Assembly: GCA_023398335.1 (NCBI GenBank)
Contig: JAEWSJ010000034.1
Location: 1 to 40,287 of the forward strand
Direction of reading: 5' to 3'
From: Bacillota bacterium
GTDB lineage: Bacteria; Bacillota_I; Bacilli_A; RFN20; CAG-288
Length of the DNA: 40,287 bases
Shown: positions 26,743-36,010 of the stretch, in pieces
How the letters are laid out: every line of letters begins with the position of its first letter
Position numbering within the stretch: position 1 is the first letter of the stretch
The notes under the pieces: generated by a model
Seen by the model: the letters and a program-made list of their open reading frames with translations, nothing else
What the model was told of the DNA's origin: nothing
Databases searched by the model: none
Program-made: the position numbers and the translations under genes

Positions 26743-27408
26743 TCAATTATCACCAATGTTGTTGTCGCAAAAAGCTTCTATTTCTTTTTCTAATAGTTTA
26801 AAAACTCTCGAAATTAAATAACCATCTGCAATTGCGTGGTTTAATCTGACGGTAACGGGCATCATAAGCTTGTTGTTTTCTTCTCTATATCTTCCCCAGT
26901 TGATAATAGGTTGGAAGAATAGATAACCGTCTGGTAATTCGATATTGAGTGAATCGTAGGATAAACAAGAAATATATGAAGCATCAAACCAATTTGGATG
27001 ATTCTCCATATCTAGATTATATTCGCGAGTCTTTTTAGCTTCTTCAATATCATTCTTAGCGGCTTTATAGAATTCAATATAATTCTCATTATATTCTGTG
27101 TAGACTGGTGAACAAGTTTCAGTATCTTCGTGGAAGACATATTGAGTTGGATTTATTTTATCAAAACATATTAATTGATTTGTTTTCCATAAATACGCCA
27201 TTCGATAATCTTCTCTTGAATTTAGTACTTTTGATAAAAGGTAAAGAAAATTTATGTAAAATTTTGTTTTGGTTTTATCAGAGTATTCTTTTAGTTTTGT
27301 TACATAAATTCTTGAAGTAATAGAGGTAGAACATTTGCAGTCTTCTGAAAAATGACGAAACACACTTTTTCTATAATATGTATTTAAGTCGATAATTTTG
27401 TAATTCAT
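26743..27408 (-). CDS. Chloramphenicol-acetyltransferase-like (CAT family) acetyltransferase
   Basis: This 221-residue protein is of CatA length and plan. The N terminus has FRHFSEDCKCSTSITSRI, the place of the family's cTFslT segment. The active-site segment near the C terminus is NHAIADGYLISRVF, with the catalytic His at 191 and the structural Asp-Gly at 195-196, against the usual HHAVCDG. It may acetylate chloramphenicol using acetyl-CoA, but many divergent family members have other or unknown acceptors. It is last in a TetR-DUF998-CAT operon, 17 bases after the DUF998 gene, with AGAAGGAA before its start. Co-regulation by a TetR-type repressor suggests response to a small toxic ligand. 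Resistance is not shown by sequence alone. Confidence 0.82.
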   Translation of the reverse strand: MNYKIIDLNTYYRKSVFRHFSEDCKCSTSITSRIYVTKLKEYSDKTKTKFYINFLYLLSKVLNSREDYRMAYLWKTNQLICFDKINPTQYVFHEDTETCSPVYTEYNENYIEFYKAAKNDIEEAKKTREYNLDMENHPNWFDASYISCLSYDSLNIELPDGYLFFQPIINWGRYREENNKLMMPVTVRLNHAIADGYLISRVFKLLEKEIEAFCDNNIGDN

Positions 27409-27425
27409 ATTTCATTCCTTCTTTC

Positions 27426-28082
27426 TTATTTATTTTTGTTTGTTAATAAATTATTTTGTGAATATTTGTTGAATCCAAAGAGAAGGTAGATTCCAATGAC
27501 TCCGGTAAAAATAGTAGCGGACAAGGTTGAAAGACGCTCTACAATGCCAAATATTGATTTAGGAACAACTAAACTAATTGAAGAAGTCATCATGAATACT
27601 AAACATATACTGGCTGCTATAGCTAAAGAAATATAGCTTTTCTTTCTATATCCTCCGATCATTAATAATACTAAAGATATAACTGATAAAGCTAGAACAA
27701 ATCCAGTTACTACTAGATGCATAGTATCTTGAAAAGTATTAGCTAGACCACTTTCAGTTAATGGAAAATATGTATAACCAAAAAATGAGATGTAATTCAT
27801 TATTGTGAATAGATATATTCCACTTCTCAAAATTTTATTAGTTTTTCCTTGGGTAAATATGCAACATGTAGTTAAGGAGATTAAGCCCAAAACTCCGTAT
27901 GGGGCTGAAAGCAAATTCCATAGTTTAAGACTTGGAGCGTTTTGAGCACTTAAGTCACTTACTGCTTGACTCATCCAATCGTATCCGGGATAAGCAAATG
28001 GAGAAATAAACACTGCTAAAATATAAAATAAAGAACTTAAGACTCCAAATAATCCAATGTAATTAATTAAATTTCTTTTCAT
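27426..28082 (-). CDS. DUF998-family membrane protein
   Basis: This 218-residue protein has about six hydrophobic helices. The first extracellular loop YPGYDWMSQAVSDLSAQNAP is the DUF998 hallmark (PGYdxxsqxiSdLsa). DUF998 proteins are integral membrane proteins of unknown function, often beside TetR regulators. Its ATG overlaps the TGA of the TetR gene (ATGA at 28082-28079), so the two are translationally coupled. It is in one operon with the CAT-like gene that follows. It could be a membrane sensor, a transporter of the acetylated compound or a permeability factor; none is proven. Confidence 0.85.
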   Translation of the reverse strand: MKRNLINYIGLFGVLSSLFYILAVFISPFAYPGYDWMSQAVSDLSAQNAPSLKLWNLLSAPYGVLGLISLTTCCIFTQGKTNKILRSGIYLFTIMNYISFFGYTYFPLTESGLANTFQDTMHLVVTGFVLALSVISLVLLMIGGYRKKSYISLAIAASICLVFMMTSSISLVVPKSIFGIVERLSTLSATIFTGVIGIYLLFGFNKYSQNNLLTNKNK

Positions 28083-28666
28083 TGTTTTTCTCCTTTAAAA
28101 ATTGTGCAAAAATAATCGATATATTTATCGATTGAATAGGAGGAAGATGAATTAATCATTTTATTATCTAGTTCATCTTCGATTAATCCGTGAATTGTTA
28201 ATGAAAAAGATATGGCGGAATAATCTAAGTTATCAATTTTTAATTTGTGATGAAGACATAACTCGTTCAATATGTATTTATTATATTTTATCATTCGAGA
28301 TGTTTCTTCACTCATTATTGCACCAGCTTCTTTACTATATGAACGTTGTGAATAAATGATTCGATAAAATCTTAATAATTTTGGATTTTGAATCATCTTT
28401 TTATATTTATTTATTCCGTTTATTAATATAGTTTTTGCGTCTTGTTGATAATCGATAGAATAATCATCTAAGACTTGTTTTTTAGCGTTTTCTCGTATGA
28501 ATAAATACATTTCGTTAATTATTTCTTCTTTATTAGAAAAATGGTTAAATAATGAGGCTTTTCTAATCCCTACTTTATCCGAAATCATCGATAAACTTAC
28601 TTTATCTAATCCGATTTCAGAAGCAAGATCTAATGTAGCTAATACGATTTCTTCTTTTCTATTCAT
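28079..28666 (-). CDS. TetR-family transcriptional repressor
   Basis: This 195-residue protein has a standard TetR N-terminal domain. It opens MNRKEEIVLATLDLASEIGL, followed by KVSLSMISDKVGIRKASLFNHFSNKEEI, with the recognition helix around KASLFNHF. The C-terminal ligand domain is helical and includes a RSYSKEAGAIMSEET loop. The start is placed at 28666, where GAGGAC precedes ATG. An upstream in-frame start at 28717 would lie inside the promoter and is rejected. It heads the operon with DUF998 and CAT-like genes. A perfect palindrome in its own promoter is the evident binding site, so it represses its own operon. Confidence 0.93.
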   Translation of the reverse strand: MNRKEEIVLATLDLASEIGLDKVSLSMISDKVGIRKASLFNHFSNKEEIINEMYLFIRENAKKQVLDDYSIDYQQDAKTILINGINKYKKMIQNPKLLRFYRIIYSQRSYSKEAGAIMSEETSRMIKYNKYILNELCLHHKLKIDNLDYSAISFSLTIHGLIEDELDNKMINSSSSYSIDKYIDYFCTIFKGEKQ

Positions 28667-28688
28667 ATCTATTTTGTCCTCAAAATAG

Positions 28689-28717
28689 ATAATACTACCG
28701 TTCGGTAGTTTTGTCAA
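28689..28717 (-). promoter_or_regulatory. TetR operon promoter with embedded palindromic operator
   Basis: On the minus strand there is a consensus TTGACA (28717-28712), exactly 17 bases, and TATTAT (28694-28689). Within the spacer and overlapping the -10 by one base lies ACTACCGTTCGGTAGT (plus strand, 28694-28709), a perfect inverted repeat with 7-base arms around TT. Repressor bound there would exclude polymerase from a near-ideal promoter, giving tight repression and strong induction. Confidence 0.9.
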
Positions 28718-28742
28718 TTTTTAATTGATAGATTTAGAACAA

Positions 28743-29075
28743 CTAATCTAAATTGTTTTTTTGAAAAGAAATAAAGATATTTTCAGTTAAATAATAATAA
28801 CGTAAAAGAGTGAGACTTATTAGAATTCCACCGATAATATCTGTTAACCAATGGACTATAAAGACAGTTCTTCCGATTAGTAAAAATAACAAGAACAATA
28901 TTTGAGCGATAATTAATACAATACTTAGTATTTCATTTTTTAAGATATTTAATTTGAAGTAGTCATGAAGCATATTGCAAGCATTGTAGTTGAAGAAGGA
29001 TATGACGATTCTAGAATGTAATTTATTAATACCGGTCGATAATTTACAATGACAAACTCGAATAAGATGTAGATT
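28743..29075 (-). pseudogene. PAP2-type phosphatase remnant (C-terminal part)
   Basis: The frame ends with a 76-codon piece whose GRTVFIVHWLTDIIGGIL matches the last PAP2 motif (SRxxxxxHxxxD). Read upstream in the same frame without a stop, it gives STGINKLHSRIVISFFNYNA and continues to at least 29075. It lacks a clean PSGH motif and a normal start. The N-terminal helices and part of the active site are missing, so it should be inactive. PAP2 proteins are membrane lipid phosphatases. It is near a CDP-alcohol phosphatidyltransferase gene, which may hint at a former lipid-related cluster. Confidence 0.6.
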
Positions 29076-29106
29076 TAAAAATTAAAAATATATAATATTC
29101 CTAACG

Positions 29107-29654
29107 CTAGTATGTTTGTTGTGTAGTAATAAAGAAAAGAGTTTGTAAGAAATCAATTATTAATGAAAATATAATAATTATTTTTACATATTTGTTTGAG
29201 TTAAGGTTTAAAGCGCAAAGACAGACTACACACGAAAGAACAGATAAAATTGCTAAATTATAGTATTGAATTAAAATATATAAGTAGGTAGTTGTTAGGT
29301 TAATCAAAGCAACATTGATATTTGGTCCGCTTTATTTCATTCCAAAGAAAGGTAAGAAAAACAACATGATAATTAACATATCTAGTAAGCAAAAAATTAA
29401 TTGGATGTTTTGTCTCTTTTTAAGTTTCTTTTCTTCAAAAGTGATCGATATTAATTCGTTATTAGAAAGTAATTCGTCAACTGACACTTCAAAATAATCT
29501 GCTAGTTGTTTTTTAAAGATTCAATGCTAGAATATCCTCTTCCTTGTTCTCATTTTGATATCGCAGCACGAGAGACAAATAACATAGAAGCTAATTCCTC
29601 CTGAGTTAAGTTTTTTGATTTTCTTAATTCTTGTTATTTTTCTTCAAATATCAT
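29107..29654 (-). pseudogene. Broken XRE regulator fused to a membrane domain
   Basis: Read from ATG 29654, the frame gives an XRE domain (QELRKSKNLTQEELASMLFV, SRAAISK, EQGRGYSSIESL, then DYFEVSVDELLSN). It is interrupted by TAA after codon 6, by TGA where the family has Trp (SRAAISK-W-EQG), and by a one-base deletion in an A run in the SLKKQLADYF region. It continues into hydrophobic helices (NIQLIFCLLDMLIIMLFFLP, then FFGMK) with a third stop (TAA), and runs on through LINLTTTYLYILIQYYNLAI to a stop at 29107. The parts fit one known architecture, XRE plus a four-helix membrane domain. Four lesions mean that it is dead. Confidence 0.8.
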
Positions 29655-29777
29655 ATTTTGTCCTTTAAGTAAGTGCAAATTATACTATTTTTTAAACTTT
29701 ATCAGACATTTCTTTTATATATTATGTCAATGTATTCATTAAAAATATATTTAAGAATACTCTTCTATAATCCAAAA

Positions 29778-30317
29778 CTATTTTATGAATAGACCTTTAC
29801 AATCTCTTTTTTCTTCTTTAGAACAAATTTCAATTAATAGCTCTTCAAGAGATGAAATATAAGCAACGGATACTAAAATGATTCCACTTACTTCTAGATT
29901 CCAAAGATAAAACATCAATGGTGAAAAGAACAAACAAAGCCCAGTTAGTTTGTTTAAATAAGTATGAATAGATATAAAACTGTGAAACTTGTAAAATGCG
30001 ATAAAATACGCAAGTATGCGAATTAAAGCTATAACGATTATTGAGATAATAATCCATAAAGGCAATGTTATTTTAGATAGCAGTAAGAAAGCGATTATAA
30101 TGAAAAACACGATATCTGCAACGCTATCAAGAAGAGCACCCGTTTTACTCTCTATTCCAAGTTTTCTTGCAACTATTCCATCGGTGAAATCTGATAATCC
30201 AGCTAAGGAATAGAAAATCCAAAATTCGATAGAAAACAGTGGAAATATAAGTAATAACACAGAAAAAACGATTCGCGTAAAAGTAATAATGTTAGCTGAA
30301 TTTTGTTTAAATTTCAT
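29778..30317 (-). CDS. CDP-alcohol phosphatidyltransferase (PgsA-like)
   Basis: This 179-residue membrane protein has the full family motif. It is read as DFTDGIVARKLGIESKTGA, then LLDSVADI, which is D-x2-DG-x2-AR-x8-G-x3-D-x3-D. The enzyme swaps CMP on a CDP-diacylglycerol for an alcohol to make phospholipid headgroups such as phosphatidylglycerol phosphate. About five or six helices are visible. The C terminus ends in a charged tail. The ribosome site (GAGAG) is modest. It may be a secondary copy; no true pgsA neighbours (cinA, recA) are here. The 123 bases after its stop hold nothing recognisable. Confidence 0.88.
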   Translation of the reverse strand: MKFKQNSANIITFTRIVFSVLLLIFPLFSIEFWIFYSLAGLSDFTDGIVARKLGIESKTGALLDSVADIVFFIIIAFLLLSKITLPLWIIISIIVIALIRILAYFIAFYKFHSFISIHTYLNKLTGLCLFFSPLMFYLWNLEVSGIILVSVAYISSLEELLIEICSKEEKRDCKGLFIK

Positions 30318-30457
30318 ATTAACTCTCAGTATATATTAATATCAATTGAAGAAGCAGTAAGTGTCATTAAAGATAAAGCGATTACGTTTTTAATCCGTTA
30401 ATTGAAGTGGATTGACGTACAGAGGATTAAATTACTGAACACAAAATCTTGCTTTTT

Positions 30458-30482
30458 AAATCATTGATGGATTCAATGATTT
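30458..30482. terminator. Possible terminator downstream of GH5 gene
   Basis: AAATCATTGA (30458-30467) pairs with TCAATGATTT (30473-30482) around a 5-base loop, 27 bases past the glycosidase stop on the minus strand. No good U run follows on either strand, so function is uncertain. Confidence 0.3.
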
Positions 30483-30508
30483 ATTATTTACTAAGAAAAA
30501 TAATTTAT

Positions 30509-31927
30509 TTATTTTATTCCAGCGTGTTCTCTAACATATTTATATGTGTTAGAAAGTTCACAGTTACTAGAATTGGTTTTAGTTCCTGCTTCCATGAGCT
30601 CGTTATAGGTGGCAGTTTTAAGATTTACTTTTAATTCGTTTTTCTCTTTTTTAAGATTAAGAACTTCCGTATAGATTGACCAAGTGTTAGTCCACCAACC
30701 CTCGCTTATTATTTTGTAATTCCAAAGGGAATAAGAATATCCTCTTTTTTCAAACCAAGATAACTGTTCATTCCAATTTCCTTGATTATCAAAGCAGGTA
30801 AATTCTCCTATGTAATATGGAACATCGTATAAATGTTGCCAACTCTTAAATTCAAAATAATCTAAAAACAACCAAGTTGGTAGAGATGAAGCATTCCAGT
30901 TATACATATGAGTTTCATATTGAATGTTTTCCCAGTTGTAGGTTTTAGGATCGGCAAAGTTAGTAAAGTCCCAAACTCCTTCGATGGTGATAACATGATT
31001 GTCGTTTTGTTTTCTAATACCTTTATATATTTTGTCAAAAACATCATAACAAATAGAAGTAGTTCCCTTGTTTTGATTAGTATAGTCTCCACATGGTTCG
31101 TTTAAGATATCGTAGGTTGCAATATAGGAACCTAATTCCTTTTGAGTAGTTGAATAGTAAGAAGCTATATATGACCAAAGATCAACGGTGGCATCAATGT
31201 AAGTGTTATTAGTCCATAATTCCGCACCTTTTGTATATCCAGAGTGCTCATATCCATTTTGACTACCAGGAGCACCATGAAGATCGAGAATACAATAAAG
31301 ATTATTTTCTTTGCATTTAGTTAAAAACCAATCTAAGTAAGTAAATGCTTCTGCTTCTGATATACGAGTGAAAGTATCACCATTTTGATTTAAGATATCT
31401 CTCCAGTAGAATGGAAGTCTTATGGAGTTATATTTAAGTTCGTTTTTAACAACTTTAAAATCATTTTCGCTAAACCAATTGCTTCTAAAGTTATCAACAA
31501 TATTCTTTCTTTGAGTAGAATTTAAATTAGGGTTTGATAAAAATCCCGCATAGGCATCTTCCATAGGAAGTTTAGGATAGCAAGGTAAATTATCTGAATC
31601 GTATTTTATAGATCCATCTGAATTATGCTCTTCTCCAACGCTATATGGAACCATCCAACCTTCTGAAACGAGCATTCCACCAGCATTAACTCCTTGTAAA
31701 ACTAGTCTTTTACCATCTTTGTCATACAAAGAAGATCCTTTTTGTTGAACTAATCCTGAGAGATTTGTTATTGTTGCATCCGCTTTTGTTCTATCGCCTT
31801 TTGCTTTGCACATTGCGGTAGTTACTCCTAAGAAACCACATGGAATAAGGATAACTATTCCCAATGTGATAAGTACTACTTTTAAAACACGATGTTTTTT
31901 TGGCGACTTTAATTTTTCTTCAGACAT
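30509..31927 (-). CDS. Membrane-anchored GH5 glycoside hydrolase (cellulase/exo-glucanase-like)
   Basis: This 472-residue protein has a basic N terminus and one membrane helix (about 14-38, VLKVVLITLGIVILIPCGFL), so the enzyme should hang outside the cell. The GH5 barrel follows: NSIRLPFYW (167-175), LDLHGAPGSQNG (214-225), YDILNEP with acid/base E277, ETHMYNW (338-344) and YYIGEFTCF with nucleophile E375. It cleaves beta-glucosidic or related links in plant or microbial polysaccharides. The RLPFYW and LDLHGAPG pattern is closer to the exo-1,3-glucanase-like subgroup than to classical endocellulases, but substrate cannot be fixed. AAGGAG precedes ATG 31927. A possible extended -10 (TGCTATACT) lies about 90-100 bases upstream. 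Confidence 0.92.
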   Translation of the reverse strand: MSEEKLKSPKKHRVLKVVLITLGIVILIPCGFLGVTTAMCKAKGDRTKADATITNLSGLVQQKGSSLYDKDGKRLVLQGVNAGGMLVSEGWMVPYSVGEEHNSDGSIKYDSDNLPCYPKLPMEDAYAGFLSNPNLNSTQRKNIVDNFRSNWFSENDFKVVKNELKYNSIRLPFYWRDILNQNGDTFTRISEAEAFTYLDWFLTKCKENNLYCILDLHGAPGSQNGYEHSGYTKGAELWTNNTYIDATVDLWSYIASYYSTTQKELGSYIATYDILNEPCGDYTNQNKGTTSICYDVFDKIYKGIRKQNDNHVITIEGVWDFTNFADPKTYNWENIQYETHMYNWNASSLPTWLFLDYFEFKSWQHLYDVPYYIGEFTCFDNQGNWNEQLSWFEKRGYSYSLWNYKIISEGWWTNTWSIYTEVLNLKKEKNELKVNLKTATYNELMEAGTKTNSSNCELSNTYKYVREHAGIK

Positions 31928-32134
31928 GATAATCTCCTTATTATTTAATTAATTAAATTGAGTTATAAAAACTAGATAAAAAGTTGTTATTTATTTTTTC
32001 TTACTAATATAAGTATAGCATTTTTTTATACGAAAAAGACATTTTAGTCAATCCAGTATGTAATGACTAAACCATCAATAATTTTTAGTTTAAATCAAAT
32101 ATTTTTTCTTTTATTTCTTAATATCTATGGCTTT

Positions 32135-33115
32135 TTAGTATTTGCGTTTGTGTTGTAAGAAAAATAAGACGAGACCTGCGATAAGAGCTAAGAAAGCACT
32201 GATTCCTATTACAATCCAAAAACCATATGGATTATCCCCTAATGGAATATTTGCTACGTTCATTCCGTAAAAAGACGCAACAAGAGTTGGAACCGAAAGA
32301 ACAATAGTAACTATGGCTAATACCTTCATAACTATATTTAAGTTATTTGAAATAATCGAGGCGAAAGCGTCCATCATACCAGATAAAATATCTCTGTAAA
32401 TTGTACACATTTCAATAGCTTGGTTAAATTCAACTAGTACATCATCCATCAGCTCATTATCTTCTTCATATTTCTTGAAACTCGTTGATTTCATCAGTCT
32501 TTCTACTACAACTCGATCACTGTTTAAGGCGGTAGAAAAATATACAAGCATTTTATTTAATGCCATTAAATCAAATATTTCTTTGTTTTTCATTGAGCTT
32601 TGAAGTTTGTCTTCAACTTCCTTTGATTCATTATCAATCTTTTTTAAATATTGAATAAATTGTTGAGCTAGCGAAAACATTAAGGATAGAGTGAATTTAG
32701 AATGTTTTTGTGGTTCTACAAATTTTGTTTTATTTAAAAATGATGAGATTAATTTTGTATCGCTCTTAGTTATAGTAACAACATAGTCGTTGTTATATAC
32801 GATGATAAAAGGAACGGTTTCAAATCCGGTTGAATAGTGTCCTTTTTTATGCTCGAGATTTTTAATAACAGGAACATCTAAAACGATTAAAGATGTATCA
32901 TCTTCTCTATCAATTCTGGCTGATTCTTCTGAATCGAGTGAAACAAGAAGGAAGTTTAAATTTAGTCCAGTTTTATTTGAAAGTTCTTTTAAAATTTTTT
33001 CATTCGGAAAAGTTATATCAATCCAAGTGTTCTTTTGACATGTAAAATCAGCATCATTATCTTCTTTATAAAAAATATTTAGTTTTTTATTTTCTTCCGA
33101 ATACATTTTAATCAT
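32135..33115 (-). CDS. corA: CorA-family divalent metal transporter
   Basis: This 326-residue protein is a Mg2+ (or Co2+/Ni2+) channel of the CorA family. It has the large N-terminal cytosolic domain, a long stalk helix (QFIQYLKKIDNESKEVEDKL and on), then two C-terminal membrane helices with the signature SFYGMNVANIP between them, and a basic tail HKRKY. The GMN motif forms the ion filter of the pentamer. It lacks extra regulatory domains. AGGAG sits 7 bases before ATG 33115. It appears monocistronic. The 235 bases upstream of it are very AT-rich with no gene. Confidence 0.93.
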   Translation of the reverse strand: MIKMYSEENKKLNIFYKEDNDADFTCQKNTWIDITFPNEKILKELSNKTGLNLNFLLVSLDSEESARIDREDDTSLIVLDVPVIKNLEHKKGHYSTGFETVPFIIVYNNDYVVTITKSDTKLISSFLNKTKFVEPQKHSKFTLSLMFSLAQQFIQYLKKIDNESKEVEDKLQSSMKNKEIFDLMALNKMLVYFSTALNSDRVVVERLMKSTSFKKYEEDNELMDDVLVEFNQAIEMCTIYRDILSGMMDAFASIISNNLNIVMKVLAIVTIVLSVPTLVASFYGMNVANIPLGDNPYGFWIVIGISAFLALIAGLVLFFLQHKRKY

Positions 33116-33350
33116 AATTGAACTCCTAACATTGATTAAATATTACAACATAAGTATGATTAACACAATTGATAAAGATAGAATTAATATTGAATAAATT
33201 TTTATCGTAAATAATAATTCGATTTTGATTTGTACATACAATATTATATGGATAATATAGATATCATTTAAAGTAAAATATAGTAGAATAAAAAAATAAA
33301 AAAGAAATGCATATAATCTTCCGCTTTTTGTAATATATAAGGGAGCATCC

Positions 33351-34216
33351 TTGGAAAATGATCACCAAAAACTAGATAGAGCAATATACTCTCTTTCAAT
33401 CGGCATAATGACCAGGAGAAACATAATCATCTACCAACCGGCAATCAAAAATGCATACGATGAGAAACAGCTGATAAAGAAGAAAATAACTGATGCAATT
33501 ATCAACAAAAAATTCATAATACTTTATCAGTTAAAAGTAAATTATTGTACAAAAAAGTCACAGGAATAGAAGCATTACTGCGTCTAAGAAAAAATGATTC
33601 TGATTTCTTTAATACAGAAATGGTAATAGAGGTAGCTAAAGAATATAACCTGATGGGATATATAGATAGATTTTTAATAAAAAAGGTCAAGGAGGATTAT
33701 AGCAGAATCGTAAAAGTTTACCCTGAAGTTTCCATATCTATTAATCTTACAGTAAAAGAAATGGAACAGAATTACCACATCGGTTTATTGTCTAAATATG
33801 CAGAAAAATATAAGTTCCCACTTTATAAATTATATATAGAATTGACTCAAGAAGAAATAATCAAACTCAAGCTCATTGAGGACGTTCTATTATCATTCAG
33901 GAAATTAAAAATTAAACTGTCAATGGATGATTTCGGAAGTAAGTATAACAGCTTCTATAGACTAACAAAAATAAAATACGACGAAATAAAAATCGATAAA
34001 AGCATAACTGATCAATATGATAAATTCACAGGAATTTTAAACTGTTTATCTACAGCTTTTATAAATGCAGGCTACGAGGTGGTAATTTAAGGAGTTGAAA
34101 ACGCTTACCAGCTTCGCGGACTGCCTTGTTCAGAAAAGCTATCAATTCAAGGTTATATTTACAGCAGGCCGACGAATCTGAAGAAACTTGAAGAAGAAAA
34201 GTTTAAGTATATATAA
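33351..34216 (+). pseudogene. Broken EAL-domain (c-di-GMP phosphodiesterase) gene
   Basis: The frame starts at TTG 33351 with AIINKKFIILYQLKVNY, then shifts near 33545-33560 and resumes in another frame with YKKVTGIEALLRLR, the EAL motif. Next come SISINLTVKEME, LYIELTQEE and SMDDFGSKYNSF...YDEIKIDKSIT, the metal- and substrate-binding stations. The expected VVAEGVE motif reads VVI, stop, GVEN: GAA has become TAA at 34088-34090, removing a conserved Glu. The tail IQGYIYSRPTNLKKLEEE then runs to 34216. A frameshift plus this nonsense change mean no active enzyme. The upstream residues look like the end of a former GGDEF or sensor region. This is the first gene of a more decayed segment. Confidence 0.82.
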
Positions 34217-34699
34217 GACAGATTGCATCTTTTTTGTCACTCGGTTCCCTTAATTCAATTCTTAAGATATTTTTCAGCTCATATATAAGAAGAGTTGATA
34301 TGAAGACTTTTTCTTATGTTTAAAAACAATTATTTTCGTAGAAAATACTATCAAATAACTAAAAGTTTTTATTCTAATATCTTCATTTTTTAATTTAACA
34401 ATCTTTTAGAATGACATTTACTTGAAAATGCGCATTTCTTCTTGTTTTTTGAAAATTGCTAATACATTCCCTCAGTGTATTGAGTTTTTTTAATATATGG
34501 TTTATCTCATAGTATAAAAAATATGTCTATGAACACTGATAAAAGCCAGATAAGAAATAGAATGAGCAAAGTACGAAAGAAAAAGAGAGTGCCCAAAAAC
34601 CAGTGCTAACATTAAATTGTAGGTTTTTCTGCTTTTAGTTAGTTTTAAAGCGCTATACAGGCAGATCTATAACATCTATAGCTAAGGAGATTTTCAAAC
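34217..34699 (+). other. Intergenic stretch without a gene
   Basis: I see no gene here. Near the right end, AAGGAG at 34684-34689 is the ribosome site of the next gene. The rest is AT-rich with a few weak inverted repeats (for example CTCAGTGTATTGAG around 34472). Possible promoter elements were not resolved. Confidence 0.4.
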
Positions 34700-36010
34700 A
34701 TGAAAAAAAATTTAGTAAGAGTCTGTGCTTTACTTCCGCTTATCAGCATTTGCTTTTCTTTCGTATCATGCTCAACCGCATCTTCAGAGACAGCCTCAAA
34801 ATCATCAGAAGACTCTGCCTCTACAAATGATAAGTTCGCGCTAAATAATATAGACTTAGAAAGATATTCTATTGTATACGCTGACAAAAACTCCATAAAT
34901 AAAAGCATAGCGGAAAACTTATCCGCATCAATAAAAGAAAACTGCGGCCTCGTTCTTCCGGTGGTATCTGATAATACAGCAGATTCAGGAAACGAAATTT
35001 ATGTCGGCCTCACTTCTCGCTTAACCAGTCACAGTCCTATTCAGAACAAATACACCATCTCCGAAGAAGGCGATAGCATTCTTTTATTATCAGATACTAC
35101 TTCAGGTTTGATCGCCTCCAGCAGAAAATTATCTTCTGATCTGAAATCAAAAAGTGCCGATTACTCATCTTCTTTTTCATCAGCATATACTGAAATGTCT
35201 ATCAAAGTCATGAGTTACAACATCCGCATGACTAGTGAAGATCGCTGGGACCGCCTATATAGCGTCATTTCTAGGAATGATCCTGATCTATTAGGGATAC
35301 AGGAAGTCTCTACCTACTGGCAGCCTAAATTTAATAATGAATTATACGGATACACATGTGTAGGCGAAGGCCGAGGTGACTCAACCGGAGAAACTGGTTA
35401 TATCCTATATAAAACCGATAAATTTGAGCTTGAAGAAACAGGTACCCGCTAGTACTCAACTACTCCTACTAAGGCATCGAAATTAGCTGATTCTACCTAC
35501 AATAGAATCTATACTTACGCAAATCTGATAAGAAAGTCTGACCGCAAAGAATTCTTATACATTAATACACATCTTGATTTGAATCAGTCAGCAAGAATGG
35601 AATCCATCGGAATGCTCAGAGATTTTATCTCTGAGCAATATCCAGATACTCCGACTTATATTACCGGTGATTTCAACACCGGCTATAACTGGTCGTATTA
35701 AAACTGGGAATGGAAAGAATTAGAAGCTGAAGATTATGACGCTAATGATTATTTAGAGGATAACGGCTACTCAAATTCAAGATTAGTCGCCAACAAGACT
35801 GATGACCATTTCACTTATCCCTCGACTCTATATCCTGCCGATTCCTCTGAAAAAAAGACAATCATCGATTACTGCTTCATTAAAAAAGATATATACGTCG
35901 ATTCATATTCAGTGGATGCTAAGCTTCCTGATGACCCTAATACCATCTCCGGATGCGGAAATGACGCTTCTGATCATTACCCGATCATAGCTTTGACAGT
36001 TTTATATTAA
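34700..36010 (+). pseudogene. Lipoprotein of the endonuclease/exonuclease/phosphatase fold, interrupted by two stops
   Basis: It begins with a lipoprotein signal (CALLPLISICFSFVSCS). A Ser-rich linker and a domain of about 130 residues follow, and then an EEP domain: MSYNIRM, DPDLLGIQEVS, INTHLDLNQSA, YITGDFNTG and a final NDASDHYPI. The conserved Asn, Glu, Asp-Asn and Asp-His residues of the metal phosphatase or nuclease fold are all present. TAG at 35452 interrupts GTR-stop-YSTTP, where relatives have Trp, and TAA at 35699 interrupts NWSY-stop-NWEW. The same frame is otherwise open to 36010, so the gene was intact recently. A truncated 250-residue lipoprotein could still be made. Secreted relatives hydrolyse lipids, DNA or sugars; substrate unknown. 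Confidence 0.82.

Noticed and set aside
29550..29552. TGA at a conserved Trp as evidence for UGA-Trp recoding
   Set aside because: The same gene has two TAA stops and a deletion. Trp is TGG elsewhere, and the TetR gene ends with TGA directly at its DUF998 neighbour.
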